From positions 77,700,720-77,764,719 of the forward strand of contig NC_065921.1 of NCBI RefSeq assembly GCF_024586455.1: DNA of 64,000 nucleotides, in the 5' to 3' direction. The position numbers and the translations under genes were made by a program. The notes under the pieces are model-generated. The model ran no database searches. It saw only the letters and a list, made by a program, of their open reading frames with translations, and had not been told where the DNA came from. Source of the stretch: Bactrocera neohumeralis. Lineage: Eukaryota > Arthropoda > Insecta > Diptera > Tephritidae. Below, in pieces: positions 43,346-54,965 of this stretch. The first letter of the stretch is position 1; each line of letters opens with the position of its first letter.

Positions 43346-45344
43346 CGAGCAAAAGCATGACATGGGTACTTTAAAGGGCATAAAAGACACCCATCGCTTG
43401 ACCAAAGTAATAAACAGTACATATGTGTCATGGACCTCTAATTTCCGAAGATACTTCCACTACTAGCTCTATTGAGTAAAACTTCTATCTGCCAACTTAT
43501 TGCTACATATCCATAAATATCCCCATTGATTTCATTGTCAAATGAAAAACTTGTAAGAGAACTCCATACATGCCATATTGCCACAAATTGTTGCAAGTTG
43601 AACTTGCACTTTTTTCGGATGGCATTCAACACCAGTAGCACAAAAACTAACTGCAAATTACGGCATAAAATATTGCATATTGCCAAGTCCAAGTTGGCGG
43701 CCAAATTACACGAGTACATACAGAGTGGTCGTGACCATTGTCTTATGGGCCACTCCCTCCACACTTTCGTGTAACGCTTTAGTCTAGCGGAATTATACAC
43801 GAAGCATGCCACACTCTAAATGGGTTAAGCGGCTGAGACCGGCTTATTTAATTGCCATACTAAAGTGGTTTATTATGTATGTAGCACCGAAGCAAAGCAA
43901 TCGAGCTGAGCCCAACAAACTGGAAAGACAGATCAAGCAACAAATGCTCCAACGCAAAAAGTGGAATGGATGGATGTGTGTACATAAATACATTCATTGG
44001 TATGTTTGGACGTGGAGACAAACCGCGAAATGTAGCAGTGGCGAACTGTCGATTGTTATAGTTGTATACAGCCGGTCAGAAAGCCAGTGCAGTCCACAAC
44101 AGAAGCCAAAACTACAAAAAATACTATTTAAGTGCAGAAACAAAAGCAAGCCACAACTTGCCTTAACACCGCCACGCGCCAATTTGCCACCAAAACAATT
44201 ACCGTTAATGGCAGAAAAGCAAGTGCACCGCCAAACAAGTCAAATCATTAGCCTACTGTGTTGCGCAGTTGGACTAAGTCGGCCAGCCAGTCAATCAGCC
44301 GGTTGAACCGGCTGCTGAGCCAGCCTACGCGTCGGACAATGATAATTACTAAGCGCATTAGACAACGTCGATGACGCCAACGACAACGGCGGCACTGTAG
44401 GCGTTCAAATAGGCACTTAGACTTCGCAAATGAGCCATTCATGGCCGACTACCGTGTGAGCTGAGCACTAGTTTGCTCAATCGGCAAGTTTGACTGTGGA
44501 CTTCGTCAGCCGGTCCATGTGTGACGTTCAGTCGGTTGTGCAGGAAAGCAAACAGCGGCGTGTTGTTGTCTCGGCTGGCGTCAGTTGTCTGTCTATTGAG
44601 CCGTACTACAAACTTATACAAATACTCCGACAATACCCTCAACCTGCCACCCTCCTCCACCCAACAAGTGATTTCACTACTCAAGTGTCTCCTTACAATT
44701 CAACTGTACTATTCCACTATTTAAACAACCAATCACCTCTGCGTCCCACTTCATACCATTGTGTGTACTTACAGCCAGCCGGTTACACCACTCCAGTTTA
44801 TCTCTTGTGACGGTCAAAAGCTCGGTCAACTAGCTAGCCATTTTAGTTAGTTGATATGCAATAAAACTTTTAACAGATTTCGCCTAATGTTAACGGTTTT
44901 TTTTTCTTTATTTTTTTTGCTGCTATCCGTGTAATTTCATTGTGTTGTTGGCCGCTCGTTTGGCTTGCCACAATTTTCCAAAAGCCAGTTTCGCGCACTT
45001 GTTGCGTTGTCTGTCCGTGGGTGTTCGCTGTGGCTTCGATTGTGGCGTCAAATATAGTGTTTATTGGCGTTGCGCTTATTTCGCTTGTTTTTCAAGCAAT
45101 TTATTGCTGTTGATTTTGTGGAAATTGATATCTGTGGGCAATCGGAAATTGTTTAGTTTTCGTCGGGACTTTGATTTTTTGTATATTCAAGGGCAGTGGA
45201 GCACTGCGTGCCAATAACAATGCAGTATGGTTTACAAAAATATTACATTTAATGGGACGGTTGTTGATATTCACTTTTATTTTCGAACTGTAAAACTCTA
45301 ACGATTCTTTTTGATTTATTTTTTTGGGATTTTGGAACTTCGGA
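43346..45344. other. Host-like stretch without recognisable gene
   Basis: No transposon motif. A 166-codon ATG frame (43806-44306) is basic and Gln/Lys-rich with no domain, and is overlapped by antisense frames; not called. CAGCCGGTTGAACCGGCTG palindrome at 44296-44314. The composition is more balanced than elsewhere, so this may be conserved host non-coding DNA. Confidence 0.35.
44296..44314. promoter_or_regulatory. 19-bp palindrome CAGCCGGTT-G-AACCGGCTG
   Basis: Two 9-base arms are exactly complementary around one G. The core AACCGG..AACCGG resembles sites bound by grainyhead-type dimeric factors (WCHGGTT), an association from memory. One site alone is weak evidence of function. Confidence 0.3.
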
Positions 45345-45615
45345 CTCAAAAGGGTGGTCTGTCGTCCGAGGTTACAGTTTCCTTTTCATTGGGGGCGTTT
45401 TTACGTGGAGAGTCCCAAACCTACAGCACAACCGTGGGGAGGGATCGTTCGCCTTATCACTTCAGCTCGCCTTCAAACGGATGTTCTTTGGCTAACCAGA
45501 GGATACTAGGTCTAAGACCGAAAGTCTTGAGCAGTCATATGTAAAAGAGTCGATTTCTGGCCACTCCCAATTGAATGGCACTCAGAGAACTTTCCTCACT
45601 TGCGTGAACTTCAGA
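45345..45615 (-). mobile_element. RTE-like LINE 5' end (copy E)
   Basis: Minus strand 5' region: AAAGGGTGGTCTGTCGTCCG, ACGTGGAGAGTCCCAAACCT, CAAACGGATGTTCTTTGGCT and CTTTCCTCACTTGCGTGAAC correspond in order to 59710-59975 of copy I. Only the leader and the first codons of the endonuclease ORF are covered; the rest is absent. Confidence 0.7.
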
Positions 45616-45689
45616 GTTGAAAGGAAGAAACTGTCTCAAAAAATGGTCAATGTAATCCAAAAGGTCTGAAGCATTTAACTGCTTAAATA

Positions 45690-46290
45690 GTTAGGTCACA
45701 ATAGGTTAAGTTAGGTTCTAAGGCTGGAGATGGAGGTGATCGTTGTCGGTCTGTTTTGTGCAGTCCATTGAAAAACTAGAAAAGGAACTACTGTAATTAG
45801 ATCTAAGGTATATATAAACAGATAAACTTGAATACATTACAAATCTGCTTGGGTGTTTAATTGATATTTCTGTCAGCTAAGCTGGATGTCTGAAGATGTG
45901 AGATCCGAGGTATATTAGACATAATCTCGCAGTCAAAAAGAAAATTAGATGCTTCTGCTTTGTCTTCCTCCAAGTAGCTTCTGTAACTGAAAACTGGTAA
46001 AGTTTAGTTTTAACACGTGAACGCAATGACCAGTTAGAACCAGAACAAAAAGCTTGTAGGTTCTCTTGCGATTTACATTGGTCTAGAAGGATCTTACAAC
46101 CGCGCGAGTACTGATATTTGCCAAGCGCTCACCAAGTTCCTGCACAGCCCAGCTATCCAGCAATAACCTGCAAGAGACCAGTGAGCACCGACCCATTCGA
46201 CTGTTTGAAAAGTGTCTATGCGCAGCATTTCCTTACCAACTCGACAGCTTTGCGGTTTCCTGCTATTTAACTGATACAACAAACTAATTC
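45690..46290 (-). pseudogene. LINE RNase H / 3' end, strongly decayed
   Basis: Minus strand. GHW-SLAGYCWIAGLCRNLV (about 46190-46115) is a poor match to the RNase H GHSGIAGN block. VLTGHC near 46030 and SNFLFDCEIMSNIPRISHLQ near 45950-45880 match the tail of I/LOA/R1-type ORF2. The 3' terminus near 45700 ends, on the minus strand, in CCTAACTTAACCTATTG, typical of such LINEs. Confidence 0.55.
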
Positions 46291-47179
46291 TCCGTTAGTA
46301 GTGAGGTTAGGTATTCCTTAAAAAGCGCTCGGTCAGTAAGTTCGAAAGTAGTATGGCCAGGAATTAAGTATTCCAGTATGAAAATAACAAATAAATAAAT
46401 ATTTCGGAGTAATAAATCAACTCGCTCAAGCAGCTCAAAGGTAATGACCGCGATGGAAGCAGCTTCACTGTAAGAGCTCAGCCTCCTGCTGCTATAATAG
46501 AGACAGCAAGCAATGTAAAGCAGAGCTCGGGGAGAATTTCGCAAAATCTCATGCCGCAAAAGCTGAACACAAAGCTATTAAACGCTGAAGTCTAAGTATG
46601 AGCTGAAATAGCAGCTTAACCAGCCTCTACCATGGACAAGCTTTCTGTCTGTGTCGTTGCCTTTGTCCCTAAGTATGTAGGTAAACGCTATCGCAATGAA
46701 ATATAGATTTTACAGCTTCAATTGCAGTGGAAAATTGTTTTATTGTTGTATTTGTTGTTGTGTGGCATACAGGCAGTGCCGGTGGCACGTGTAAATGTCG
46801 TCTTCATCTCATAAAATGGGTATAAATATATTTATGAGGGCAATATACGTAGTTCAAACCTCTCAGAAATGTGTTCGGCTTGTCATTTGAATATGTGTAT
46901 ATGTCTTAATACATATTTACTCACACATTTTGTATATTGATAGGCGAAAGCATCTCTGCTTTTGAAACGTTCAAACCTTGCGGAGAGCGGCAAGTAGCCA
47001 CTAACAACTGAAGTCATGCGACCCACTAGATTTAGTATCCCTAATAAATTCCTGCAACAAAATTCCACAACTTCAAGCTAGGTTATGTTAAGCTTTGGTT
47101 ACATAAATTTGTTTGAGATTATTTTATGGTTAGGTTATTTACTATTCGCAACAGCACCAACTATCTTGAGACACAGCAT
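46291..47179. other. Stretch without recognisable gene
   Basis: The 91-codon minus frame at 46284-46559 might be the start of the same decayed RNase H domain, but I cannot confirm it. Nothing else was recognised. Confidence 0.25.
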
Positions 47180-48060
47180 TCATTATTGGATAGAATTCGA
47201 CCGAATAGACCGCGTCCAGCACGCAGTGATGAAAATATAGCGGCCGCAGCTTAGAGTGTACACGAAGATCGTAGTGAGTCAATTCGGCGCAGTTCGCAAC
47301 AACTCGGACTAACGTATGGAACGACTTGGCGTTCTTTACGTCAAAATGTTAAATTGAAACCGAACCAAAAAAGCCGCTCAACATTTTCAAGCGACATCGC
47401 TTCGATTTATGGGCTCTTGAAAATGTACAAGAAGATTCGACGTTTTCGAGCCAAATTTTGCTCAGCGAAGGGGCCCATTACTGGCTCAATGGGTAAGTAA
47501 ATAAGCAAAATTGGATGGATGTTTGGGACGAAGAGCAACCTGAAGAGACTCAAGAGCTGTCATTTCATCCAGAAAAAACAACAGTTTTGTGTGGTGGAAT
47601 CATCGGTCTATATTTCTTCAAAAATGATGCCAATAAGAACGTAACCGTCAATGGCAGCCGTTATCGCGCCATGATAACCGACTATTTGATGCCTGAAATT
47701 GAAGCACGTGATCTCAGCAACATTTCAACAAGACGGCGCCACTTCCCACACATCGCATCAATAAATGGATTTATTGAGAGAACACTTCGGAGAGCAGATA
47801 ATTTCACGTTTTGGGCAGGCCGATTGGCCACCAAGATCGTGTGATATTACGTCGTTAGACTTATTCCTGTGGGGATATGAAAAGTCTAAAGCCTATGCGG
47901 ACAATCTCGCTTCGATTAAGGCCTTGGAGCAAAACATTACGCATGTGATTCGCCAGTTACTAGTGGAAATGGTCGAACAAGTCATCGAAAATTTGACTCA
48001 ACGAATGCACCATCTGAGACGATGCCCCGGCCAATATAATATACATATGAAACGATGATT
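47180..48060 (+). pseudogene. D,D41D mariner-type transposase, disrupted, most complete of its subfamily
   Basis: N-terminus: RPNRPRPARSDENIAAAA, then SVHEDRSESIRRSSQQLGLT and YGTTWRSLRQNVKLKP (helix-turn-helix). First-Asp block near 47455 (LLSEGAHYWLNG; Asp lost). ATFQQDGATSHTSHQ (second Asp) near 47725. Then MDLLREHFGEQIISRFGQAD, WPPRSCDITSLDLFLWGYEK (third Asp), and IENLTQRMHHLRRCPGQYN, stop at 48058. 41 residues lie between the second and third Asp, one of which is a stop. At least four frameshifts or stops. Ends are not identifiable. Confidence 0.8.
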
Positions 48061-48959
48061 AATGAGTTACGGAATGGTAAACGATTTTCAACCAAAGGGG
48101 CGCTATTTCTGAGCAGTGGATATCTCAACTACACATTACTACAAAACCATTTGTCGATTAATCGAATTTTTGTAGTGATGAACTCTAAAGCTGTCGAGGA
48201 TTAATGGAGGAGATTGAACTTAATGATATCATTTTTCGATTGGCGTTTCCATTTTACAACAGTAATGGAAACTAATATTGTTCTTCGATGAAGTTTTCAG
48301 TATATTTATTTATTATTTATTCCACAAGAGATGAAATAAAAAAGAAAAGAGAAGAGAAGAAAAAAATACATCATATCATATCACTTAGAAAATATTTAAG
48401 CATAAATTTCACGCACATTAGCTCCCATTTAAGCTGCGATGAAGCATTTATTTGGCTTTAAATAACAAAATTTTATCACAAATTTTCATGGCTGCATATT
48501 TTATGAATCCAGTCGGTAAAAATGGAGAGTTATATGTACAGAGAAACATAGAAAAGATAAGTACATATATTGGCAGTATCCATCCACATTAATTTGGCGT
48601 GATGCACTCAGATGGTGCATTAAGTAATTTGTACATTGAGCCACATTTTTACGGCACTCTTGTGAATATGATACCCATATATATTTGTCATCGGTTAAAA
48701 TACAAATAAAGGGTGTTTTTATTGAGATGTAGAGTTCATAGGTGGAGACGCTGTCAAAATAGCTGTGAAAAGATGTGTATGTTAAAGCAGCTGTCAAATT
48801 AGTTGTCGAAGTAAACACCAGTATTTGACATTTTCATCAATATTCTTGCTATGGTTATACCTGAAAAATGGCACCCGGAAATTGTAACCCGAACTCTCTT
48901 CCGTATAATTGATATTTCAAGAAAATGTATTTTGCTAAATTGGTAGGACTGTCCTTAAT
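48061..48959. other. Stretch without recognisable gene
   Basis: Contains a CATATCATATCATATCAC-type run near 48370 and a GA-rich run near 48335-48362. No domain recognised. Confidence 0.35.
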
Positions 48960-49105
48960 TACTGTCAACTGTCCTTAATGATCTGTCAACCAGTTTGAAG
49001 AAAACACAAGCCTATGACTGGTACAAAGCCTTCAAAGACGGTCGAGAGATCGTTGAAGACATACCTCGTTCTGGCCGACCTTCGACCTGTGCAACTCGAA
49101 TGAAT
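48960..49105 (+). pseudogene. mariner N-terminal (helix-turn-helix / GRP linker) fragment
   Basis: 49010-49105 reads AYDWYKAFKDGREIVEDIPR and SGRPSTCATRMN. This matches the W(Y/F)xxFKxGRExVExxPRSGRPST segment between the two helix-turn-helix domains of mariner transposases. The catalytic part is not present; a LINE fragment follows about 15 bp later on the same strand. Confidence 0.65.
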
Positions 49106-49119
49106 ATATAATTTGAAGT

Positions 49120-50390
49120 AGAGTATACTCTGCCCTGTCCACAAAAATACGTCAAACCCTGTAGAAGAGCCTTGGCAAACAGATCGACACCCATCACTTT
49201 TGTCGATTTCAAGGCCACTTTCGCTAACACTGACAGGAGCTGCCTGTTTAAATTTGGTATCCCTGTGAAACTCATACGGTTATGTAGGACGATGCTAAAC
49301 ACAACCATCAGCTCCGTCAAAATGGGAAAGGATTTCTCCGAGCCATTCGATACCACATTAGGTTTTTAACAGGCAGATTCCCTCTCGTACGCATTCATCA
49401 ATGTAATGCCGGAAAAAGTGGTACGAGGCTCTAATCTGAATCACAGTGGCACGTTCTAATCTAAAAATACAATACTTCTAGGGTACATAGATGGGACTGA
49501 CAACATAGGCATTAACAATGCAGCCTTTTCCAGCCTAAAAAAGCGAAATAGGTTGGTCTTATGGTAAGTGACGGCAATGTTAGATTCCTCGAGGTCACAC
49601 ACAAAGATTCCTCGTTTCTTGAGTACTACATTACTGTTGGCAGCTATAAATTTGAAAAACTGAAGGACTCTGTATATCTTGGAACCAGCAGAAATTCCAC
49701 CAACAATCTGCGATTGAAGATCAAAGGTAGAATAACTCTTGCCAACTGGTGCTACTTTGGGATCGGTAGATAATTGAGATAAAGGTTCGACGAAGAAATA
49801 AGTTTATTAGTCTCTCATCATTTCCTTCCTTTGTGCTCGAAGAACAAATAAGTTTTCAAGTCTCTCATAATTTTCCTCCTATTACACGGCGCAGCAACTT
49901 GGACGAGGACGAACCGAGTTGAAAAAAACTTGGAGCATTGGAGAAAACTGTTCTTCGCAAACTCTTTGGAGCCGTTTCCGTTAACGAAGAATATTGAAGA
50001 AGATGGAACCATGAACTTTATGGAATCTACGGCGACATGAATACAGTTTAGCGTATAAAACTTCAACTGGTTACTACTGGCGGGTCCTCGGAAAGCATGC
50101 AGGCAACTGGCGATGTTTTGTGTTCTTGAGCCAGACTAACCCACAATTGAATATAAATAGCAGCGATTCTCTTTTAAGCAGCATATGCGCTGTTTAGCTC
50201 ATGTCATTTTCTATGGGAGATGATATTCCAGTGAAAAGGTACTTTGATTCGATACGCGTCAATGGACAACGAAAGGAAGAGCCGCACACATCCAATGGAA
50301 GAACCAAGTGAATAGCGACCTGCCTATACTTCGGATGAACAACTGGTGTGACCTCGCAAAAGATAGAGGAAAGGAGTGAAGTCTTGTGTT
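49120..50390 (+). pseudogene. RTE-like LINE reverse transcriptase to ORF2 C-terminus (copy F, second subfamily)
   Basis: Plus strand. STPITFVDFKATFANTDRSC, LFKFGIPVKLIRLCRTMLNT, TISSVKMGKDFSEPFDTTLG (RT palm). Near 49480 LLGYIDGTDNIGINNA stands where YADDIDI is expected, so the catalytic Asp pair is lost. Then the SYKFEKLKDSVYLGTSRN block, a decayed middle, KLFFANSLEPF-type and WNHELYGIYGDMN near 50000-50045, and AVQWKNQVNSDLPILRMNNW near 50290-50350. More diverged from copies A-E and H-J; closest to the 22946-23165 piece. Confidence 0.72.
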
Positions 50391-50479
50391 CTCAACTTAG
50401 AATGACCCTTGGTTGTAGTGCAAGATAAGAATAAGTTGGTTGGCTGGTTGAAAAGAGGGACGCTAAAGCTCGCACCTGC

Positions 50480-50700
50480 AGCCGGCCGCTCTAAAGTCAA
50501 CATTAGGCCCCTTGTGCTCCAAGCAATACTACCCAAAAGTACTTTTGGAATGTAATCTTGGTTGCAATTGTTGAAAGGTGTTTCTTTAGAATCCAAAAGC
50601 CCTTGAAATAGCAGTTTGGCCGGTGGAAACTTAGGGGAATTTCTATGCCGACAGCCTCCAAGCGAGTTAGCTGGTCTGTTTTCACATTTGCTGTTCTAAT
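50480..50700 (-). pseudogene. LINE ORF2 fragment downstream of RNase H core
   Basis: Minus strand: NVKTDQLTRLEAVGIEIPLS then FHRPNCYFKGFW. This matches the NxxADxLARxGA...P...xxKG segment that follows WVPGHSGIxGN in RNase H-type LINEs. Everything around it is unreadable. Confidence 0.45.
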
Positions 50701-51784
50701 AATAATTCCATAAGTTGTTAGAAAATAATTTTATTATAACGTTGAAATAAACGCCCTTTATCTACTTGTATAGCTTTTTAAGGTGCTTATACCATATATA
50801 TATGTCATATAAATATGCATCGTGGCATGCCACATGCATTTTTGAATTCACTCATTCGCATACTATAACGGTATTGTACATTGCCACGAATTATTTATGA
50901 GGCACTGTTCAACGCCCCAGCCATAGCGCCAACAAAGCAATGGTACACCTATGTATATGATATACAAATATGCATATATATACAAATATATATGTAAGTG
51001 TATATGAGCATGCATTTCTATATGAATATCTGTGTATATCTGCGTGTTGCATGCTTTTATTGCCACCCAGCAGCTAATTTAATATTTGCGCATACAAGGA
51101 TTGCGCATAATTAACAATTTAACATTTCATCAATTCAACGCAGCGCTTGATTGCGCAACAGCTGGTGCAGGCGTTGAGGTTAGTTGCATTGCGAGTGTGT
51201 GCAATTTAATTTTTTTCGTTTTGCGTGCCATCGCTCCTGCCCATTTTGGTTGGTTGGTTGGTTGGCTCGACAATCGGGTTGTCTTAATGAAAATTGCATG
51301 CGTTGAGTTGGTTCGCCAAATGGCGAAAGGAATGAATTGCAGAAAATACAAAAAATAAATAAATAAATTTTTGTTCAAAAAGCAACATTAAATTGCAAGC
51401 GTACGGCAACGCACAGCCACACACATGCACACATATGCGCCGGTGCGTTGAAATAAAAATTTTAAACATTTTCCCAGTTGAATGGTTGGCGAATGCATTT
51501 GGCAGCTGCCAGCTAAGGCTTACCAACTTTCAGCGGAATTTTACATGAGCAAATTTAAAATTTGTACAAATGTTATCTTTGTTAAACAAGGAGAAAAATG
51601 CTTTTATATTACAACAGAGAGCTGGAGCAAAGTAAAAAATTAAAGCTAAAAGCATATATTGCATCGCTGAGAGAAAAATTTAAGTGTAATACGAGTACGC
51701 ATATAATGGGCGAAGTTATAGTTTTAACATATTCTGAAATTTCTTTGAATCGAAACATTATATATATTATGCAAAAAATATGCA
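50701..51784. other. Host-like stretch, microsatellites only
   Basis: TATATA/CATATG-rich run at 50945-51010; GGTTGGTTGGTTGGTTGG at 51248-51265. No coding domain and no transposon motif. Confidence 0.35.
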
Positions 51785-52760
51785 TTTAGGATTATGATTA
51801 CTTTTTAATTACTTATGATGTCTACTACTAAAACGTAAATATAGGAAAAATAAAGATAATACTATTGAAATCGTATATCGACATTACGGATTACAATTAC
51901 TTTTTGATTACTAATGATTAGTACATTACATTACTCTTGTGATTACTTTTTCATTACCATTACTTAGAAAAAAATACTTTTTATTTACTTACAATGTCTA
52001 CTACTGAAACGTAAATACAGGAAAAATAAAGATAATATTATTGAAATCGTATATCGACATTACGGATTACAATTACTTTTTGATTACTAATGATTAGTAC
52101 ATTACATTACTCTTGTGATTACTTTTTCATTACCATTATTTACAAAAAATTTATTTTTTCTATTGAAATCAAACACTAAATGATTATGATTACTACTAGG
52201 AATTATGATTACTGTTAATCACTATGTAGTCTACTTCTGAAAAAGAAATACAAAACAACAAACATTTTAATATTCAAATCGTACATTTGAAATAGAACAG
52301 AAAAAATTAAGCGCTTACTTCTTAATTACTTATGATTACTACATTATGATTACCATTACATACATTGAAATCGAACACTTAATTTAAAGATTACGATTAC
52401 TAGTACCAATAGTAAAAACTATGCTTTGTATGTAATGGTAATCATAATGTAGTAATCATGAGTAATTAAGAAGTAATCGGCTAAGATTCTACTACGGAAA
52501 AAAATTACAAAACAATTTACATATAACTACTGAAATCGTACATTTTACATTACGTAGAAAACTGTACATTTCCGATTACCATTACTTTTTGATTAGTTCT
52601 GATTACTATGTACATTACATTATGATTACCATTATAGAAAAAAATTAGATTGTAACTTATTTTTTTATTACTAAAATAACGGCAATTGTACTTAAGTTAT
52701 ATAAAATTAATATCCATTCTTTGTGATTACGATTAAAGTTATCAAACTTTTTATGATTAT
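51785..52760. repeat. ATTAC-rich tandem array
   Basis: Built from degenerate GATTAC(N)ATTAC words. Two nearly identical 176-bp units start at 51819 and 51995 (TGTCTACTACT(A/G)AAACGTAA). More diverged units start near 52226 and 52487 (TCTACTTCTGAAAA, TCTACTACGGAAAA). Each unit carries TTGAAATCGTA followed by an ATTAC-rich block. Non-coding. Contains an inverted repeat, listed separately. Confidence 0.8.
52315..52476. repeat. Inverted repeat, 48-bp arms, 66-bp loop
   Basis: 52315-52362 (TTACTTCTTAATTACTTATG...) is the reverse complement of 52429-52476 (...CATGAGTAATTAAGAAGTAA) with one mismatch over 48 bases. It could fold into a hairpin in RNA or extrude in DNA. Lies inside the ATTAC-rich array. 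Confidence 0.8.
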
Positions 52761-52844
52761 AGAGGATGACCTATTTGGATGCTCCCAACTCTTTTAAAGA
52801 AACTTCAAATTTAATGAAAAAGGTTTATTATCATTCGAAAGAAC

Positions 52845-53160
52845 ATTATCTGGCATTTATCTCGAGGTGTTTTTGCCTTGATTTGGAATAAGCGGTACAT
52901 TCGAGGAGGAAGCGTTGACATGATTCTATATAATCTTCTTCCAAACAGATGTTCAGTCTAGCAGTATGGATGCCGTTTGGACAGTATCCAGTTGTAATTC
53001 CGACAGTCATTGAAAGGTGGTCCTTGCTGAGAGCGAAGAGTTTCATAGACCTCCAGACTTTTGGCCTAGAGGAAATCGTAGCCTTGCGATTACATTGCTG
53101 CTGGTAGTTGACCGACTCTTGCTGAGCTGGTCCGAATATTCAATAGTGCAATAGTGAAGG
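52845..53160 (-). pseudogene. LINE ORF2 3' tail (RNase H type)
   Basis: Minus strand 53046-52849 reads KLFALSKDHLSMTVGITTGY, CPNGIHTARLNICLEEDYIE, SCQRFLLECTAYSKSRQKHL. This is the LxxLSxxxLxxxxGxLTGHCPIGxHAxRL...CxxFLLECPAxxRxRxxxL tail of I/LOA/R1-type LINEs. Decayed RNase H sequence may extend to about 53330. Confidence 0.72.
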
Positions 53161-53384
53161 TTAAGAAGTTAGACTGAAGTATTAGATTAACAGGTTCCTG
53201 CAAAAACGATGTGGCCAAGCAACCAAACCAGCCCACAATAATCATAAAATAACTTAATGCGAGAGATGAGGAGTCCCAAGCTGTGGTGAAAATTATTCAA
53301 ACTAAAATGATAGACCTCCATTAATTATCAAAAACCGTAATACATCTTCTTCTATTTCTGACAAAGAGTGTGCTCACAACAAGA

Positions 53385-53607
53385 AATATGTCTATATACA
53401 TATGTATACAGATAACCGAACGGCTTTGAAATCACTAAAGTTTGTTTAGGATTTCATCAAAAAGTAGTCAAACAGAGCCTTGATCTAATGGTGGATCTAG
53501 CACCCTATTTCACGATAAAACTGCAATGGATTCCAGGATATAGTGGTATTCCAGGTAACCGTGAAGCCGTTGAACTATCTAGAGCACGAAGCCTGCAACT
53601 TTTTTCT
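53385..53607 (+). pseudogene. LINE RNase H domain fragment (plus strand)
   Basis: TDNRTALKSLKFV near 53412-53448 (TDSQTALKSL in relatives) and LQWIPGYSGIPGNREAVELS at about 53521-53580 (WVPGHSGIPGNExADxLA). A frameshift separates the two. It is interrupted at 53608 by an RTE mini-element, and it faces the minus-strand LINE tail to its left. Confidence 0.65.
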
Positions 53608-53815
53608 TAGCTTTTTTCTTAATTGGCGTCAGACATCCGCTTACGCGATTATAGCTTCGAGTTATACAACAGCGCGCCAGTGTTTTCTTATTTCGCGCGT
53701 ATTGGTTATTTTCCTGAGGCTGTCATGGTAGTTTTTCATTTGGGAGATAAAGCTTTTTACGTGGCGGGTTCCAAACCCAGCGCACAACCCTACCCTGCAA
53801 CACCCTGCAACTAGG
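53608..53815 (-). mobile_element. RTE-like LINE miniature: 3' end joined to 5' end (copy G)
   Basis: 53610-53720 is the 3' terminus: TTTTTTCTTAATTGGCGTCA, then CATCCGCTTACGCGATTATA and CAACAGCGCGCCAGTG. 53755-53790 is the 5' leader: TTTTTACGTGGCGGGTTCC and CCCAGCGCACAACCCT. About 3 kb between them is absent. Minus orientation. It sits in RNase H LINE sequence. Confidence 0.65.
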
Positions 53816-53821
53816 CTACGG

Positions 53822-54965
53822 AAAAGTAGGAATGCTATAGAATAGCTGAGGATATATGGAGTCATTCCAAAAGGCCTTTCTGCGAAAGCTTCCCAGAAGA
53901 ACCGCTTGAAGAGGAGTTCATTATGCTCCTTAACTGGAAGCATATGGGCCTCACTATGCAGGTACTCGATAGGAAACTTCAAGAGCCATCCTGTCGTAGT
54001 TCGGAGTGCCATGTTCTCAAAAGTTTGGTGCTTCTTCGTCTGCGTTTCACTGCATCCAGGCGACCATATTTGTGCGACGTAGGTAAGGACCGGCTGGCCG
54101 ATTGCCTTGTAAGTTACCAACAACGTTGCTTTGTCCTTTCTCAATGTGCTACCAGCCACTTGGATTTTGTTGCGGCTCTGTACTGATAATCGTGGCTGTA
54201 TGAGGAGTGAAGGGGCACAGACTGTCGAAAGTCACACTTCAAATTTTTAGGGTCTATTGGCAGTCGGAATCTTAACCCCATTGACTTGCAATTTTATGGT
54301 CAAGTCTATACTCCTTCGTCCAGTTTGTGCATATGGTCGCTGTGAATTTAGTGGGGGAGAGTGTTAAGTTCCGTGCACCCTACAGAACCCCTTGTTTAAT
54401 TCTTCTCAGTTTTGATGATTGACGACCGCTCAGGCCTTAGTGTCTTCATTACTGAGGAGAGGAGAGTTATCGGACGATAGGACTCCCATTTGTTTGCGGG
54501 TTTCCCAGGTTTCAGTCGTGGGAACACTCTTCTGATTTTCCACACATCGGGTATTTGAAGTGTGGTCAGCGACAGAGTGAGGACCTTGGTAAGGTAGCTT
54601 ACTCCCGTCGAGCGTAGATCTTTTAGCATCAGCATGTTAATGCCATCAGGACCAATGGATTTGGGCGATTTTGCCTTGTTGATGACACTCTAAACCTCCT
54701 CATCGGTGAAAATAAGTGATGCCCAGTCTTTTGGCTTTTTGTGCAGACGTCGGGTAACACATCCTTTGGCTTTGTCTACCGAAGAGTGCAGTGTGAATTG
54801 CCAGCTAAAAAAGCGCGCGCGCTTCTTCGGGTCCGAAGAGGCATGGCCATTGAATTGAATTTCAACTCGGTCATAATGTCTCTTTGGATTAGACAAACCC
54901 TTGAAGAATGTACAGTGCTAAGGATGGTCCATGGCGTCATCTAATTGAGAGTCTAGGAATCGGGT
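53822..54965 (-). pseudogene. Jockey-clade LINE ORF2, RT region
   Basis: Minus strand, 5' to 3'. SNPKRHYDRVEIQFNGHASS-DPKKRARFFSWQF and DWASLIFTDEEV (54896-54690; linker between endonuclease and RT). Then ISYLTKVLTLSLTTLQIPDV-like SYLTKVLTLSLTTLQIPDVW, KIRRVFPRLKPGKPANKWES and YRPITLLSSVMKTL (RT fingers, 54600-54425). Then the LTxxxTxxTxWTKExxL segment (about 54390-54300), and AGSTLRKDKATLLVTYKAIG, QPVLTYVAQIWSPGCSETQT and LHSEAHMLPVKEHNELL (54159-53900). The RT palm with the FADD-type motif has been lost, as the sequence jumps near 54400. Confidence 0.8.

Noticed and set aside
43806..44306. 166-codon ATG frame on the plus strand
   Set aside because: Basic, Gln/Lys-rich, no domain, and overlapped by antisense frames in CAA/CAG-rich DNA. 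It might be an exon, but nothing in the sequence supports that.
45690..45720. TTAGGTCACAATAGGTTAAGTTAGGTT as telomeric repeat
   Set aside because: Not tandem TTAGG, and flies lack TTAGG telomeres. It fits the 3' end of a minus-strand LINE.
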